The position numbers were made by a program, and so were the translations under genes. Below are positions 36,584 to 46,309 of a DNA stretch of 64,000 bases, piece by piece (positions within the stretch are counted from its first letter, which is position 1; each line of letters begins with the position of its first letter). Below the pieces are notes generated by a model. That model had not been told where the DNA came from and ran no database searches. It saw only the letters and a program-made list of their open reading frames with translations. The stretch comes from Prevotella sp. (GTDB lineage: Bacteria > Bacteroidota > Bacteroidia > Bacteroidales > Bacteroidaceae), in the NCBI GenBank assembly GCA_017428055.1, contig JAFRRN010000020.1:1-64000 (forward strand). Reading direction: 5' to 3'.

Positions 36584-37267
36584 TCAGATACGATAGAAGA
36601 ATGAGGCGGCGAACAAACAGAACATGGTTAGAAGTCCCACGTATAGGGGTATATAAATGTGTTTTTGCCCTGTCTCCACATAAACTCCTGTCAAGCGGAC
36701 AAACACCCGATAGACCGTCCAAGCCCCGACAAGGCCCAACAACATCCCCACAAGGATGTCGCCAGGGTAATGTACGCCGAGGTACAAGCGTGAGTAACAT
36801 ACCGTCATCGCCCACGCCGCCATGAACATCGAGAGCCATTTCTGGCGGAAAAGCAACACGATGAAAAAGGCGATGCCCCAACAATTAGACGCATGGTTGG
36901 ACGGAAAGCCGTACCTTCCGCCACGGTAGCCGTTGACCACATGGACCATCGCCGAGAGGGGGTTGTCGGTATTGGCGGGGCGCAGCCTCGCAAAGGATGA
37001 CTTGAGGACGCTTGCCGTGAAGGCATCCGTGAACAAAATCATCACCCCTATCGCCACGGCGCACCACAGAAACGCCTTCAACGAGTGGTTTCTGAAGATG
37101 ACATAGACCAATGCCACGTATAGGGGAATCCACATATATTTGTCGGATACGAGCCACATGAATGTGTCCCAATAGGTCGAGTGCATCCCGTTGACCGCCA
37201 GAAGCATCTGGTGGTCGAGGTCAACGAGTTGCCTATAAAGACTTAAAGCCAATTCATTCATCATCAA
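36584..37267 (-). CDS. PAP2-family membrane phosphatase
   Basis: 227 residues with five or six membrane segments. The three phosphatase motifs are KSSFARLRP, PSNHASN and SRLYLGVHYPGD, so the catalytic His residues and Arg are present. Likely substrates are undecaprenyl pyrophosphate or lipid A phosphates at the outer face of the inner membrane; the sequence does not decide. It is close-packed with trmO. Confidence 0.9.
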   Translation of the reverse strand: MMMNELALSLYRQLVDLDHQMLLAVNGMHSTYWDTFMWLVSDKYMWIPLYVALVYVIFRNHSLKAFLWCAVAIGVMILFTDAFTASVLKSSFARLRPANTDNPLSAMVHVVNGYRGGRYGFPSNHASNCWGIAFFIVLLFRQKWLSMFMAAWAMTVCYSRLYLGVHYPGDILVGMLLGLVGAWTVYRVFVRLTGVYVETGQKHIYIPLYVGLLTMFCLFAASFFYRI

Positions 37268-37395
37268 ATAGATTATGGATAGATTCTTGAGGATGATTAT
37301 CTTTGCAGGGCATCAGATGATGACTGACATCGTTTTTATCCCAAATTTGAGAATCAGGGAATTGTATTTTTACCTCTAACCTCTATTTCACAAAT

Positions 37396-38058
37396 TCAGG
37401 ATTCATCTATAGCGTAAACGGTGGGGTCGTCGATTCCCGCGTCATGCAATGCCTCGCGCCGCTCAACGCACGTACCGCACTTGCCGCAATGCACCTCGCC
37501 GCCCTTGTAGCAACTCCACGTCTCGGCATAGTCGATGCCCAACTGCTTGCCACGGAGGGCGATGTCGGTCTTGGTGATGTGGGTATAGGGGGCAAAGATG
37601 CGGATATGCTGGTAGGTACCTGTCACGGCGGCGGAGTCCATCGCGGTGATGAACCCTCCCCGGCAATCGGGATAGATGGCATGGTCGCCATCGTGGTTGG
37701 CGATATAGACCCTGAACAATCCCTCGCTCTCGGCGATTCCCACGGCAATGGCGAGCATGATGCCATTGCGGAAGGGCACAACCGTGGACTTCATGTTGGC
37801 GTCAGCATAGTGTCCTTCGGGGATGGCATCGCCCCCCTGTAGCAACGAACTCTTGAAATACTGGTGCATAAAGTCGAGGGGAATCACGATGTGACGGATG
37901 CCGAGACGCTCACAATGCAAGCGGGCAAAGGGTATCTCGCGGGCGTTATGGTTGCTGCCGTAGTCAAAGGAGATGGCGAGGGCGATGTCTTCTTGATATT
38001 CATAGAGCAGGGTGATGGAATCCATCCCCCCGCTCACGATGATTGCACCCTTTTTCAT
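37396..38058 (-). CDS. queC: 7-cyano-7-deazaguanine (preQ0) synthase
   Basis: 220 residues from the ATG at 38058, which overlaps the transporter stop by four bases and gives the family start MKKGAIIVSGGMDS; the in-frame upstream extension is the transporter gene in another frame. It has the PP-loop SGGMDS and the zinc-binding Cys set CYKGGEVHCGKCGTC. It makes preQ0 for queuosine synthesis, the pathway finished by Tgt at 23.5 kb. Confidence 0.94.
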   Translation of the reverse strand: MKKGAIIVSGGMDSITLLYEYQEDIALAISFDYGSNHNAREIPFARLHCERLGIRHIVIPLDFMHQYFKSSLLQGGDAIPEGHYADANMKSTVVPFRNGIMLAIAVGIAESEGLFRVYIANHDGDHAIYPDCRGGFITAMDSAAVTGTYQHIRIFAPYTHITKTDIALRGKQLGIDYAETWSCYKGGEVHCGKCGTCVERREALHDAGIDDPTVYAIDES

Positions 38059-39590
38059 GCCACCCTCTCCAAGCGTTTCATCATGGTGAACATGAAGATG
38101 GCGGCGACAAGGCAGACGGCGATAAACACGCCCCAGACAATCCACAAGGGGAGGTTGCCCCAGAGGTAGCCACCCACTCCCACGAGCTTGTTGCCGATGG
38201 CGGTGGAGACAAACCAGCCACCCATCATCAGTCCCTTATACTTGGGAGGTGCCACTTTGGACACAAACGAGATGCCCATAGGCGACAGCAACAACTCGCC
38301 GAAGGTAAGGATGAGGTAAGTGCCTATCAGCAAATTGGGCGTCACATCGGCAACATGCTTGCCAACGGTGGTGCCATCTGCCAACGTTTCCGTCTCCGGC
38401 ATGGGCAGTCCCCACGAGAATACCGCCATCAATACGTATGCCAAAGCGGCGACAACCATACCGTATGCAATCTTGCGCGGGGCGGAAGGCTCCTTGCCCT
38501 TGGCTGCCAACGAGCCGAAGATGGCAAGGCTGACGGGTGTCAATGCCACGACATAGAAGGGGTTGAACTGTTGGAATATAGGAGCGGAAACGGCAACCGA
38601 ACCGTCAAGGTTGGCATATTTGAAGCCAAGGAATGCCAGGGCGGCGAGGATGACAAGGGCAGAGATGGTCTTTGTCTTTGAGGTCTTGCCCTGGAAGAAC
38701 GAGAAGCCGGCATAGACGATGAAGATGATGGCAACCAAGTTCCACACGTCGAATGCCATGCTTTGTACGCCCGTAGACGACTTAGCGGTGAACTCGTCCG
38801 CGAAATAGGTCAGCGAAAGACCGTTCTGATGGAATGCCATCCAGAAGAAGATGACCACGGCGAAGACGAGGCACAATGCCACTATGCGCTGCTTGGTTTC
38901 CTCTTTCGTCAATTCGGGTTCGTTGGTTTCAGCCTTTCCCTTGGCAGCCTGTCCCTTTCCTCCCTCCACATGACGGAAGGTTGGGCGGAAGACGTAATAG
39001 ATGCAGATGGAAAGAATCAACGACGCACACGCCACCGCGAAGGCGAAATGGTAGGAGTCGTTGACGCTCACGCCCAGATGTTGCTGAGCCCATTCCATAA
39101 TCCTGACGGCAGCGGTCGGTGCGAAGAGGGCACCGATGTTGATCGCCATGTAGAAAATAGAGAAACCAGAGTCGCGCTTGTCCTTGTATTGCGGGTCGTT
39201 GTAGAGGTCGCCCACCATCACTTGCAAGTTGCCTTTGAACAGGCCAGTGCCGAACCCGATCAGCACCAATGCCGCCAACATCACGACGAGTGCCAGCGTA
39301 TTGCCGCCAAGGGGTACGGAAAGCAACAAATAACCCGCAAACATAATCAAGATGCCAATGGTAACCATGCGGCCAAAGCCGAACTTGTCGGCGAGCCAGC
39401 CACCCACAATGGGGAGGAAATAGACGAGCATGAGGAAGTCGCTGTATATCTCGCCAGCCCATCCAGCATCCAGTCCGTAGTTTGCACGTAGAAACAAAGC
39501 GAAGACGGCTAACATGGTATAATAGCCGAACCGCTCTCCTGTGTTGGCAAGAGCCAACGCATAAAGTCCTTTAGGTTGTCCTTCAAACAT
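38055..39590 (-). CDS. POT/PTR2-family peptide transporter
   Basis: 511 residues with about 14 membrane segments. The proton-coupling motif NTGERFGYY is at residues 16-24 and GGWLADKFGFGR near residue 60. It imports di- and tripeptides with protons through the inner membrane. It shares a start/stop overlap with queC, an arrangement that suggests one transcript but no obvious functional link. Confidence 0.9.
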   Translation of the reverse strand: MFEGQPKGLYALALANTGERFGYYTMLAVFALFLRANYGLDAGWAGEIYSDFLMLVYFLPIVGGWLADKFGFGRMVTIGILIMFAGYLLLSVPLGGNTLALVVMLAALVLIGFGTGLFKGNLQVMVGDLYNDPQYKDKRDSGFSIFYMAINIGALFAPTAAVRIMEWAQQHLGVSVNDSYHFAFAVACASLILSICIYYVFRPTFRHVEGGKGQAAKGKAETNEPELTKEETKQRIVALCLVFAVVIFFWMAFHQNGLSLTYFADEFTAKSSTGVQSMAFDVWNLVAIIFIVYAGFSFFQGKTSKTKTISALVILAALAFLGFKYANLDGSVAVSAPIFQQFNPFYVVALTPVSLAIFGSLAAKGKEPSAPRKIAYGMVVAALAYVLMAVFSWGLPMPETETLADGTTVGKHVADVTPNLLIGTYLILTFGELLLSPMGISFVSKVAPPKYKGLMMGGWFVSTAIGNKLVGVGGYLWGNLPLWIVWGVFIAVCLVAAIFMFTMMKRLERVA

Positions 39591-39664
39591 AATAATTTAT
39601 TGTTAAATCGATATTTATCAAATGAAAAATGACTACACACCCAATACAATGGCAGGGTCAATGT

Positions 39665-39835
39665 TCAACTTATTCTGAATATTTCCTCTTCATAATCAGC
39701 TACCAAATCCGAAATCAAATCCAATTCTATCATATTCTTATCATCCGCAGGCGTATCATTACCAACGACCTTCAATAGTTCGTTGATACGATTACAAGCT
39801 GCATAGTATTGCTTTTCTGTCATTATCTGTCCCAT
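39665..39835 (-). CDS. HigA-like antitoxin N-terminal fragment (56 residues)
   Basis: ATG to TGA gives 56 codons. The sequence has VVGNDTPADDKNMIELDLIS and then DLVADYEEE, resembling the dimerising N-terminal part of HigA-family antitoxins, but the XRE helix-turn-helix that should follow is missing and there is no toxin gene next to it. It is either a small free-standing protein or the truncated remnant of a toxin-antitoxin locus. It occupies most of the 316-base gap between the transporter and the PorT gene. Confidence 0.62.
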   Translation of the reverse strand: MGQIMTEKQYYAACNRINELLKVVGNDTPADDKNMIELDLISDLVADYEEEIFRIS

Positions 39836-39906
39836 AATCTATATTTCTGCTTATTATCATTACTTCTATATTATTCCACATATTGCAATAAACCAAATAA
39901 ATTACA

Positions 39907-40701
39907 TTACTTTGTTTTGGTTATATCAAACAGATAAGTCAACTTGATGACAATATTGCCAAAGTTGGACTTGGAGAAATAGTCGCGTTTGGAATCGCCA
40001 TAGATGTTTCCAAGGCCATAGTAATAGCGTCCTTCCAACAGGAAATGCCCCAGTTTGGGGATGGAGCACTCGAGACCAGCACCTACGGCGATGCCATAAT
40101 CGAAATGATGCTCTATCGACATGGTGTCCTGCGCACAGGTCTTGTTGATGCGGTCGTTGAGGTTCATCTGGGCGAAATCGAAGTTCGATTTAGAACTTTC
40201 ATTGAGGTAAAAGCCAAATTGCGGACCTGCCTGGAAGAAGAATTGCACACCTTTTTGCTCCCTTCCCCATGCGAGATGGGCAAAGATGGGCAACTGGATG
40301 TAATTGGCGGTGCGGCTGTACTCCTCCGCCAATCCCGTGTAGGCATTGATGACGGGCTGGTCGTTTTTATCGAGAATATCCTCTTTCCATCCCAAGCTGG
40401 CATAGTTGAATTCTGCATAGACGGAACAAATCGTGTTAAAGTACTTCTCGCAGACATAACGGGCGGTGAAGCCTCCCGTGATGCCGCCATGAAGTCCCTG
40501 TGGGACAGTGGGGACAAAGCCTACATTGCTCAATACATATCCACCGTTAAAGCCAATGGCAAGGTCATTTCGGTGTTCTCCCACCTGTGCCTGTGAATGA
40601 AGAACGAAGAATGAAGAATGAAGGACCATCAAACATATAACAAGTGTCGAATGAAGGTTTGACGATAGCCATACACCAACAGATGCACCCTTTTTCACCA
40701 T
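39907..40701 (-). CDS. PorT-family outer-membrane beta-barrel protein
   Basis: About 264 residues from the ATG at 40701; the upstream in-frame ATG at 40743 would place an acidic stretch before the signal peptide. The mature part has alternating beta-strands (GFNGGYVLSNVG, ANYIQLPIFAHLAWG, QFFFQAGPQFGFYL, LLEGRYYYGLGNIY) and ends at a strand, as in porin-type PorT proteins, some of which serve type IX secretion. The hydrophobic signal core (HSSFFVLHSQAQ) is encoded by a GAAGAATGA-type repeat. Confidence 0.82.
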   Translation of the reverse strand: MVKKGASVGVWLSSNLHSTLVICLMVLHSSFFVLHSQAQVGEHRNDLAIGFNGGYVLSNVGFVPTVPQGLHGGITGGFTARYVCEKYFNTICSVYAEFNYASLGWKEDILDKNDQPVINAYTGLAEEYSRTANYIQLPIFAHLAWGREQKGVQFFFQAGPQFGFYLNESSKSNFDFAQMNLNDRINKTCAQDTMSIEHHFDYGIAVGAGLECSIPKLGHFLLEGRYYYGLGNIYGDSKRDYFSKSNFGNIVIKLTYLFDITKTK

Positions 40702-40756
40702 CAAATCATTTTGTATGGCGGCAGAAGATTCTTCACTCTTCATTCCTCACCCTTCA

Positions 40757-42133
40757 TTAATAATTGATCGACTCGATGTTTCCATTCTTCATGTAATGCA
40801 CCAACATGAAAGCCTCGTTCTGCATACCACCCGTCGCGCCCGCCGACTTGAAGTTGAGGGGGGTCTGCAAGTGGGCGTATGCGTTCTGGTCTTTCGTCCC
40901 TTTGAAGTCCTTACCATATTGATGGAGACCCCGCAAGAAGAAGTTCGCCTGGTCATAACCAGTAATGGCGAAACGAGGGAGTGCCGTCATCATGTCACCT
41001 TTGAACCATTGTTTGTAATTGCGTTCTAATTGTTGGGTCTTGGCAGACTCGGCATTATAATAGAATGTGGTGGGGATATATGTCTCGTATTTGTGGAAAT
41101 AGTTGTTGTAGACCTTCGTGTACATCAGCCATTCCGTATAGCCATACAGAGAAATATTGACATTGGGGTTGGCGGCGATGAGCGTGTTGATCTTCGCCAA
41201 CGTGGCATTCAACTGGGGGGAACGACCCGTGTTGAGAATCACCACATTGGGCTGCGTGGCACTGAAAGCACGGGAAAACGCCTCATCGGGCGACTTCAGG
41301 TTGGTGATGCTATATTTAACGCCCTTGCCATCCAACTGCTTCCGCAGTCCCGAAGTGAACACTCCTTTCTGGCTGGTGGAGTCGTTGCAATCCACGAAGA
41401 TGGGATGATGCGACGGGAATCGCTCCATGAATGCCTTGATGGCATCGTCATTGAGGTTGGTGGGCGACTGGTAAACCTGGAACACATTGGGATTGGTGAG
41501 TACGGCATCGCCTTGGATGGAGAAGGGGATGACCATCTTGATGTTGTACGTGCGGCAGAAATCAGACAGCGCATTCGTCTGTTTGGTATAGAGAGGACCG
41601 AAGATGATGTCACAATTGTCGGCATCCTTCTCCAACAAGGTTTGCCGTATGTCGGCATCGATGGGAACGTTCCATGCGTGGATGTCGGTGGAGATGCCCT
41701 CCGCCTTCAACGTCTCGCAAGCCATGAGGATGCCACGGTAGTATTCCACCATGCGTCGACCATCGCCATCAATATTGTGCAAGGGCAGCATCACGCCAAC
41801 GCGGATGGCACGGTTGCGCACGTCGTTGGCACCATAGAGCTTGAGACGCTCCGCCTCTGCAGCTTTCTTCGCCTCCTCGGCTTTCTGTTCCTCTGTCTTT
41901 TCGTATGGGATAAACACCATGTCGCCTTTCTTCAGCTCATATCCCTCTTTCTTCATCTCGGGATTAGCCTCCATCAAATCGACCATGGAGATGTTGTATT
42001 TCTTAGCTATGCCAAATACCGTGTCTTTCTTCTTAGCCTTATAAATGTCGCGCCATTGGGTGGTTTGCGACCAAGATACCATACATAGCGACAAGGATAA
42101 ACACAACAAAATACTCCTTAATTTTATCATCAT
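40757..42133 (-). CDS. LysM domain plus periplasmic-binding-protein domain
   Basis: 458 residues from the ATG at 42133. After a signal peptide (MMIKLRSILLCLSLSLCMVSW) comes a LysM domain (about 32-80, VFGIAKKYNISMVDLMEANP) and then a type I periplasmic-binding fold (about 105-430, VGVMLPLHN, CDIIFGPLYTKQTN) like branched-chain amino acid binding proteins and LpoA. The LysM suggests binding to peptidoglycan in the periplasm. TATATTTG on the minus strand at 42167-42160 is a likely minus-7 element. The PorT gene follows closely. Confidence 0.85.
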   Translation of the reverse strand: MMIKLRSILLCLSLSLCMVSWSQTTQWRDIYKAKKKDTVFGIAKKYNISMVDLMEANPEMKKEGYELKKGDMVFIPYEKTEEQKAEEAKKAAEAERLKLYGANDVRNRAIRVGVMLPLHNIDGDGRRMVEYYRGILMACETLKAEGISTDIHAWNVPIDADIRQTLLEKDADNCDIIFGPLYTKQTNALSDFCRTYNIKMVIPFSIQGDAVLTNPNVFQVYQSPTNLNDDAIKAFMERFPSHHPIFVDCNDSTSQKGVFTSGLRKQLDGKGVKYSITNLKSPDEAFSRAFSATQPNVVILNTGRSPQLNATLAKINTLIAANPNVNISLYGYTEWLMYTKVYNNYFHKYETYIPTTFYYNAESAKTQQLERNYKQWFKGDMMTALPRFAITGYDQANFFLRGLHQYGKDFKGTKDQNAYAHLQTPLNFKSAGATGGMQNEAFMLVHYMKNGNIESINY

Positions 42134-42278
42134 AACCCTCCGTTTTTGATTTCCGAATGCAAATATACACGTATTTTTGAAAATTACGGACTGTTTTATC
42201 AAAAAAGTTGCGGGAAGTCCTTGCAGAACTCCCCACAACTATATGTAAATGAGTGTTATCCGTGGAATGTAAGTTTAC

Positions 42279-43154
42279 TCATTTCGTATCCTCCCGAAAC
42301 TCCGAGGGCTTGCGCCCGGTCTTGATTTTAAACTTGGAGGAGAAATAGTCGGGGGAGTCGAAATTGAGACGATAGGCAATCTCCTTGATGCTGAGGTTGG
42401 TGGTGGAGAGCAGTTCCTTGGCTCGTTGCAGACGCAGTTCCTGTTGGTACATGGCGGGGGCGATGCCTGTATATTCCTTGAACAACTTACGGAAATTGCT
42501 ATATCCTATGCCGAGATCCATGGCGATTTGCTGGATGGTGAGGTTGCTCTCGAGCGACTCGCGTATGCGTAACCTCGCCTTGTTCATCACGTCGACATAG
42601 TCGTGTTGCTTCTTGAGTGTGATGTTGCGCTCCAGGGAATACATCAAACCGACAAGGTGGTTGACGATGCCGGCGAGGGTCTGTTGCGCGTAAGCCGCCT
42701 CTTCCTTCGCCTTATCGAATGCCTCGTCATAGAGATGGACTATCTCGCTGCTGAACCCCACGTGGTAAATGGGCTTGGTTGGCGACAGGAAACCCGCCCT
42801 CACACGGTCATCCACGTTCCTCCCCTTAAAGCCTATCCAATAGCTTTTCCATCCTTTGGTCTCCAAGGGGTGGTAGGAATGCCACTCGCCAGGGAACAAC
42901 AGGAAGAGGTCTCCCTGCTTGATGCGGATGGGCTTTTGGTTGGTTGACTCAAACGTCCCCTCACCTTCCGTGAGATAGAGCAATTGGTACTCGTTGAGGA
43001 TGCGCCCCTTCTTGAGGTCGAAATAATAGCCATCGGCATGGCCGCGCGTGGGGTATTCATCACCCGGTGCTATCTCCTCGTAGCCCACTGTACTAACCGT
43101 GAGTCCCCAGAGGGCATCACGCTCGTTGGCAATCAGGTATTTACTCGTTTGCAT
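42279..43154 (-). CDS. AraC-family transcriptional regulator
   Basis: 291 residues. The N-terminal cupin-like sensor (about 1-170) includes YLTEGEGTFES and FLLFPGEWHSY; the C-terminal 100 residues are two helix-turn-helix motifs ending in RLNFDSPDYFSSKFKIKTGRKPSEFR, typical of sugar-responsive AraC proteins. It lies 24 bases after the AlaX-like gene and could be in the fabD-amylase transcript. The effector is unknown; a sugar is likely from the family. Confidence 0.9.
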   Translation of the reverse strand: MQTSKYLIANERDALWGLTVSTVGYEEIAPGDEYPTRGHADGYYFDLKKGRILNEYQLLYLTEGEGTFESTNQKPIRIKQGDLFLLFPGEWHSYHPLETKGWKSYWIGFKGRNVDDRVRAGFLSPTKPIYHVGFSSEIVHLYDEAFDKAKEEAAYAQQTLAGIVNHLVGLMYSLERNITLKKQHDYVDVMNKARLRIRESLESNLTIQQIAMDLGIGYSNFRKLFKEYTGIAPAMYQQELRLQRAKELLSTTNLSIKEIAYRLNFDSPDYFSSKFKIKTGRKPSEFREDTK

Positions 43155-43178
43155 GGTATGGAAAGGATTAAAAATGGA

Positions 43179-43682
43179 TTATTGGATAACCTTATAACGG
43201 ATGCGGAAAGAACAGGCGGACTGGTCCCAATTGGTACCCAACATCTCAAAACGCCCGATCTGCGACGTGCTACGCACATGCTTACCGATGCAGGGACAGA
43301 CATCGAAGTCGCCGATGCGCACCAACCGAATGGTGTCGCTGGCATCGTCGGGCAACCGTTCCAAAGACAACAAAGCATCGGGCGACCCCTCCTCGGCATC
43401 CATGACCATGCCCTCTAACTGTACGCGGGTGACAAATTCAAATGTCACGGGCAGGTCTTCCTCTAACAACTCGTTCATCCGACGTTCTATCTCCTTCTCC
43501 TCCTTGCGGTCAGGCATACGGTCGAGGATATAGGAAATCTTGCTCTTCTTGCGTTCAATGTGGGCATTGCGGCTACGCTCACACCCGAACATCCGCACCA
43601 TCACCTGGTTGAGCAGATGCTCCGCCGTGTGGGCAGGGGGAAATTCCTCCTTGTTATGGTCATTCAAAAAAATATCGTCCAT
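43179..43682 (-). CDS. AlaX-like tRNA editing domain protein
   Basis: 167 residues from the ATG at 43682, which overlaps the amylase stop (TAATG); a start eight codons upstream would overlap further. It has the two zinc motifs of the alanyl-tRNA synthetase editing fold, HTAEHLL near residue 18 (HxxxH) and CIGKH (CxxxH) near residue 132. Such free-standing proteins hydrolyse mischarged Ser-tRNA(Ala). The domain has all four metal ligands, so it should be active; the specificity is inferred. Confidence 0.82.
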   Translation of the reverse strand: MDDIFLNDHNKEEFPPAHTAEHLLNQVMVRMFGCERSRNAHIERKKSKISYILDRMPDRKEEKEIERRMNELLEEDLPVTFEFVTRVQLEGMVMDAEEGSPDALLSLERLPDDASDTIRLVRIGDFDVCPCIGKHVRSTSQIGRFEMLGTNWDQSACSFRIRYKVIQ

Positions 43683-45349
43683 TATCTTTTGAGATTGATT
43701 TTCCATATATTGACACCACGGCTCTCCATCTGAACGTTGACACGACCATCCTTGCGAAGTGCAAAAGCCTGCCGTTTCTTGGAGAGTAGGTCAACCGCCT
43801 TCACATCCTCTTCGTCGATGTGCAGGAAGTCAAAAGCGTATGCGGGGATGCAGAAGTCTATGCTTACGGGTTGGTCATCGTAGTTAGCAGCGACCATCAA
43901 CAAGTCGTCCCCCGCCTTTCGCAGGAACACATATTGGCGTTGGAGATGGGTATTGGCATACATCAAGTCAAAGAAGAATCCCTCGCTGACACATTTCTCC
44001 TGTCGGGCGATGTTCAATATCTTGTCGTGGATGGCATAAACCCACTTCTCCTCTGGGGTGAGTTGGTGCTTCGCAGCACGGCATACAGTGTCAACAGCCC
44101 AGTAATCGAAGATGGTCGTACGCCCATCCCTGCCGCTAAAGCCCTCGCTATCCATGCCTCTCTCGCCATATTCCTCTCCGAAATAGAGCATAAAGGGGTT
44201 CTGTTGCATCAACACGGCAGAGGCAAGCGCAGGGATTCCCTTCAGCGGCGAGCCGGCGAAAAAGTCGCTGCCAATACGTTGCTCGTCATGGTTTTCGAGG
44301 AAATACAACATCTTGTCGCGTATGTCATCCGTCGATTGCCAGGCATGTGTGATGGCAGAAGTGGGTGCCTGGTGGCAGGTCACGGCACGTAACGTGTCGT
44401 ACATCCCAACCTTATCATAGAGGAGATCAAATCCACTGGCGATGTAATGGCGGTATTCATGGGGATTATACACCTCGCCAATGAACTGGATGTGCTTGAA
44501 TTTCTTACGCACGATGGCTGTGGCGTATGCCCAAAATTCGGCAGGAACCATCTCCGCCATGTCGCATCGGAAGGCATCAACGCCCTTCTTCGCCCAAAAG
44601 AGGAGGATGTCCGTCATCTTCTTCCACGTGCTGGGAATGGGGTCGAAATGCCCTACCCTACCCGCATAATAGTCTACGCCATAGTTCAACTTAACTGTTT
44701 CATACCAGTCATCGTGTCCTGGGTAAGGATCGAAATGGTCATTGCCCGTCGCCTTGGCAGGCTCTTCGATGTAGGGTTTACCGTCTCCTTGCGACAAGTC
44801 AAAATGCGGCGCAAACCGCTGACCGGGACAATAATAAAAGTTATTCTGTGGGTCGAAGCCCTTGGAGGCATCATCCCCCACGCCCAAGTCCTTGACATTC
44901 CGTGGCTTGCATTGGGAATGGTACTGTCGGGCAACGTGGTTGGGGACGAAATCGATGATGACTTTCATTCCCGCTTGGTGTGTCCGTTCCACAAGATGCT
45001 CAAACTCCGCCATCCTATGATCGACGTTGGTCGCCAAGTCGGGGTCAACATCGTAGTAGTCTGTGATAGCGTATGGCGACCCCGCCTTGCCTTTCACGAT
45101 GGCGGGGTGGTTGCGCGGGATGCCATAACCGATGTAGTCGGTTTGCGTAGCATGGCGGATGATTCCTGTATACCACACATGCGTAACTCCCAACTTGGCT
45201 ATTTTCTTCAGCGCAGCGTCGGTGAAGTCATTCATCTTGCCACAACCGTTTTCGGCAATCGTGCCATTCGCGATGCGCGACGTGTTGCGATTGCCGAAAA
45301 GACGTGGTAAGACCTGGTATATGATTGTCTTCTCCATCCGAAATGTCAT
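43682..45349 (-). CDS. GH13 alpha-amylase family protein
   Basis: 555 residues from the ATG at 45349, which overlaps the fabD stop by four bases (ATGA). There is no signal peptide, so it acts in the cytoplasm. GH13 regions are clear: VIIDFVPNHV, VDAFRCDMAEM (nucleophile Asp), IQFIGEVYN (acid Glu) and FLENHDEQRI (third Asp). It should act on maltodextrins or glycogen-type alpha-glucans; the substrate is not decided by the sequence. Context with fabD is unusual. Confidence 0.9.
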   Translation of the reverse strand: MTFRMEKTIIYQVLPRLFGNRNTSRIANGTIAENGCGKMNDFTDAALKKIAKLGVTHVWYTGIIRHATQTDYIGYGIPRNHPAIVKGKAGSPYAITDYYDVDPDLATNVDHRMAEFEHLVERTHQAGMKVIIDFVPNHVARQYHSQCKPRNVKDLGVGDDASKGFDPQNNFYYCPGQRFAPHFDLSQGDGKPYIEEPAKATGNDHFDPYPGHDDWYETVKLNYGVDYYAGRVGHFDPIPSTWKKMTDILLFWAKKGVDAFRCDMAEMVPAEFWAYATAIVRKKFKHIQFIGEVYNPHEYRHYIASGFDLLYDKVGMYDTLRAVTCHQAPTSAITHAWQSTDDIRDKMLYFLENHDEQRIGSDFFAGSPLKGIPALASAVLMQQNPFMLYFGEEYGERGMDSEGFSGRDGRTTIFDYWAVDTVCRAAKHQLTPEEKWVYAIHDKILNIARQEKCVSEGFFFDLMYANTHLQRQYVFLRKAGDDLLMVAANYDDQPVSIDFCIPAYAFDFLHIDEEDVKAVDLLSKKRQAFALRKDGRVNVQMESRGVNIWKINLKR

Positions 45350-46233
45350 TGGATTCCGTGGGCGGTGACTTCCTTGGAAATCTTGGCGATCATGCCCTGC
45401 AATGCCTTGCCGGGACCGCACTCGGTGAAGTCGTCGGCACCATCGGCAATCATGTTCTGTACACTGGCAGTCCACCTGACAGAGCTTGTCAACTGGGCAA
45501 TGAGGTTGGCCTTGATTTCCGCAGGGTCGGTATGGGGCTGTGCATCAACATTCTGGTAGATGGGACAGCGTGGTTCCTTGATGTCGGTAGCCTCGATGGC
45601 GGCTTGCAACTCATCCTTAGCGGGTTGCATCAGGGGTGAATGGAACGCGCCACTTACTGGCAATTGCAGGGCGCGCTTGGCTCCTGCCGCCTTCAACTTC
45701 TCACATGCGGTGGCAATGGCATCGACATTACCCGAGATAACCAATTGACCGGGGCAGTTGTAGTTGGCAGGCACCACCACGTTTCCATCCGTACTGACCT
45801 CCTTGCAAACCTCTTCGATGGTCTCGTCTGGCAGGGCAATGACTGCCGCCATGGTGCCGGGTGCTTTCTCACAAGCCTTCTGCATCGCCAAGGCACGGGC
45901 ATGGACGAGGCGCAAGCCGTCCTCAAACGACAACGCCCCTGCCGCCGTGAGGGCGGAGAACTCGCCGAGGGAATGTCCTGCCACCATGTCTGGCTGGAAG
46001 GCATCGCCCATGCACAAGGCAGAAATGACGCTATGGAGGAACACGGCGGGCTGTGTCACCTTGGTTTGTTTCAGCTCTTCCGCCGTTCCATCAAACATGA
46101 TGTCGGTAATATTGAAGCCAAGCACCTCATTCGCCTTGTCGAAAAGTTCCTTGGCTAAACTGTTGTTCTCATACAAATCCTTGCCCATTCCGACGAATTG
46201 GGCACCCTGTCCGGGGAAAACAAATGCTTTCAT
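45346..46233 (-). CDS. fabD: Malonyl-CoA:acyl-carrier-protein transacylase
   Basis: 295 residues. GQGAQFVGMG is near the N-terminus, the catalytic Ser88 is in GHSLGEFSAL and the His is in SGAFHSPLM. It loads malonyl groups onto ACP for fatty acid synthesis. It is the first gene after a promoter at 46264-46294 and overlaps the amylase start. Confidence 0.96.
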   Translation of the reverse strand: MKAFVFPGQGAQFVGMGKDLYENNSLAKELFDKANEVLGFNITDIMFDGTAEELKQTKVTQPAVFLHSVISALCMGDAFQPDMVAGHSLGEFSALTAAGALSFEDGLRLVHARALAMQKACEKAPGTMAAVIALPDETIEEVCKEVSTDGNVVVPANYNCPGQLVISGNVDAIATACEKLKAAGAKRALQLPVSGAFHSPLMQPAKDELQAAIEATDIKEPRCPIYQNVDAQPHTDPAEIKANLIAQLTSSVRWTASVQNMIADGADDFTECGPGKALQGMIAKISKEVTAHGIQ

Positions 46234-46263
46234 CTTTCTATGTTGTTAGTTTTGAATTGATTG

Positions 46264-46294
46264 CAAAGGTAACACAAACTTTACACAATGCAAA
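46264..46294 (-). promoter_or_regulatory. Promoter of the fabD operon
   Basis: On the minus strand TTTG (46294-46291), 19 bases, TACCTTTG (46271-46264). The start of transcription is expected near 46257, about 24 bases before fabD. Confidence 0.85.
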
Positions 46295-46309
46295 AATAAT
46301 TAATCATTT

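Noticed and set aside
38059-38145. N-terminal extension of queC
   Set aside because: The extra residues are the reverse-frame reading of the transporter gene end; the family start is at 38058.
38763-39491. Plus-strand frame of 242 codons opposite the peptide transporter
   Set aside because: Composition dominated by His, Glu and Val as expected from the reverse of hydrophobic codons; the transporter is well supported.
45350-45475. N-terminal extension of the GH13 gene
   Set aside because: It lies wholly in fabD and is not similar to GH13 proteins; the ATGA overlap gives the better start.
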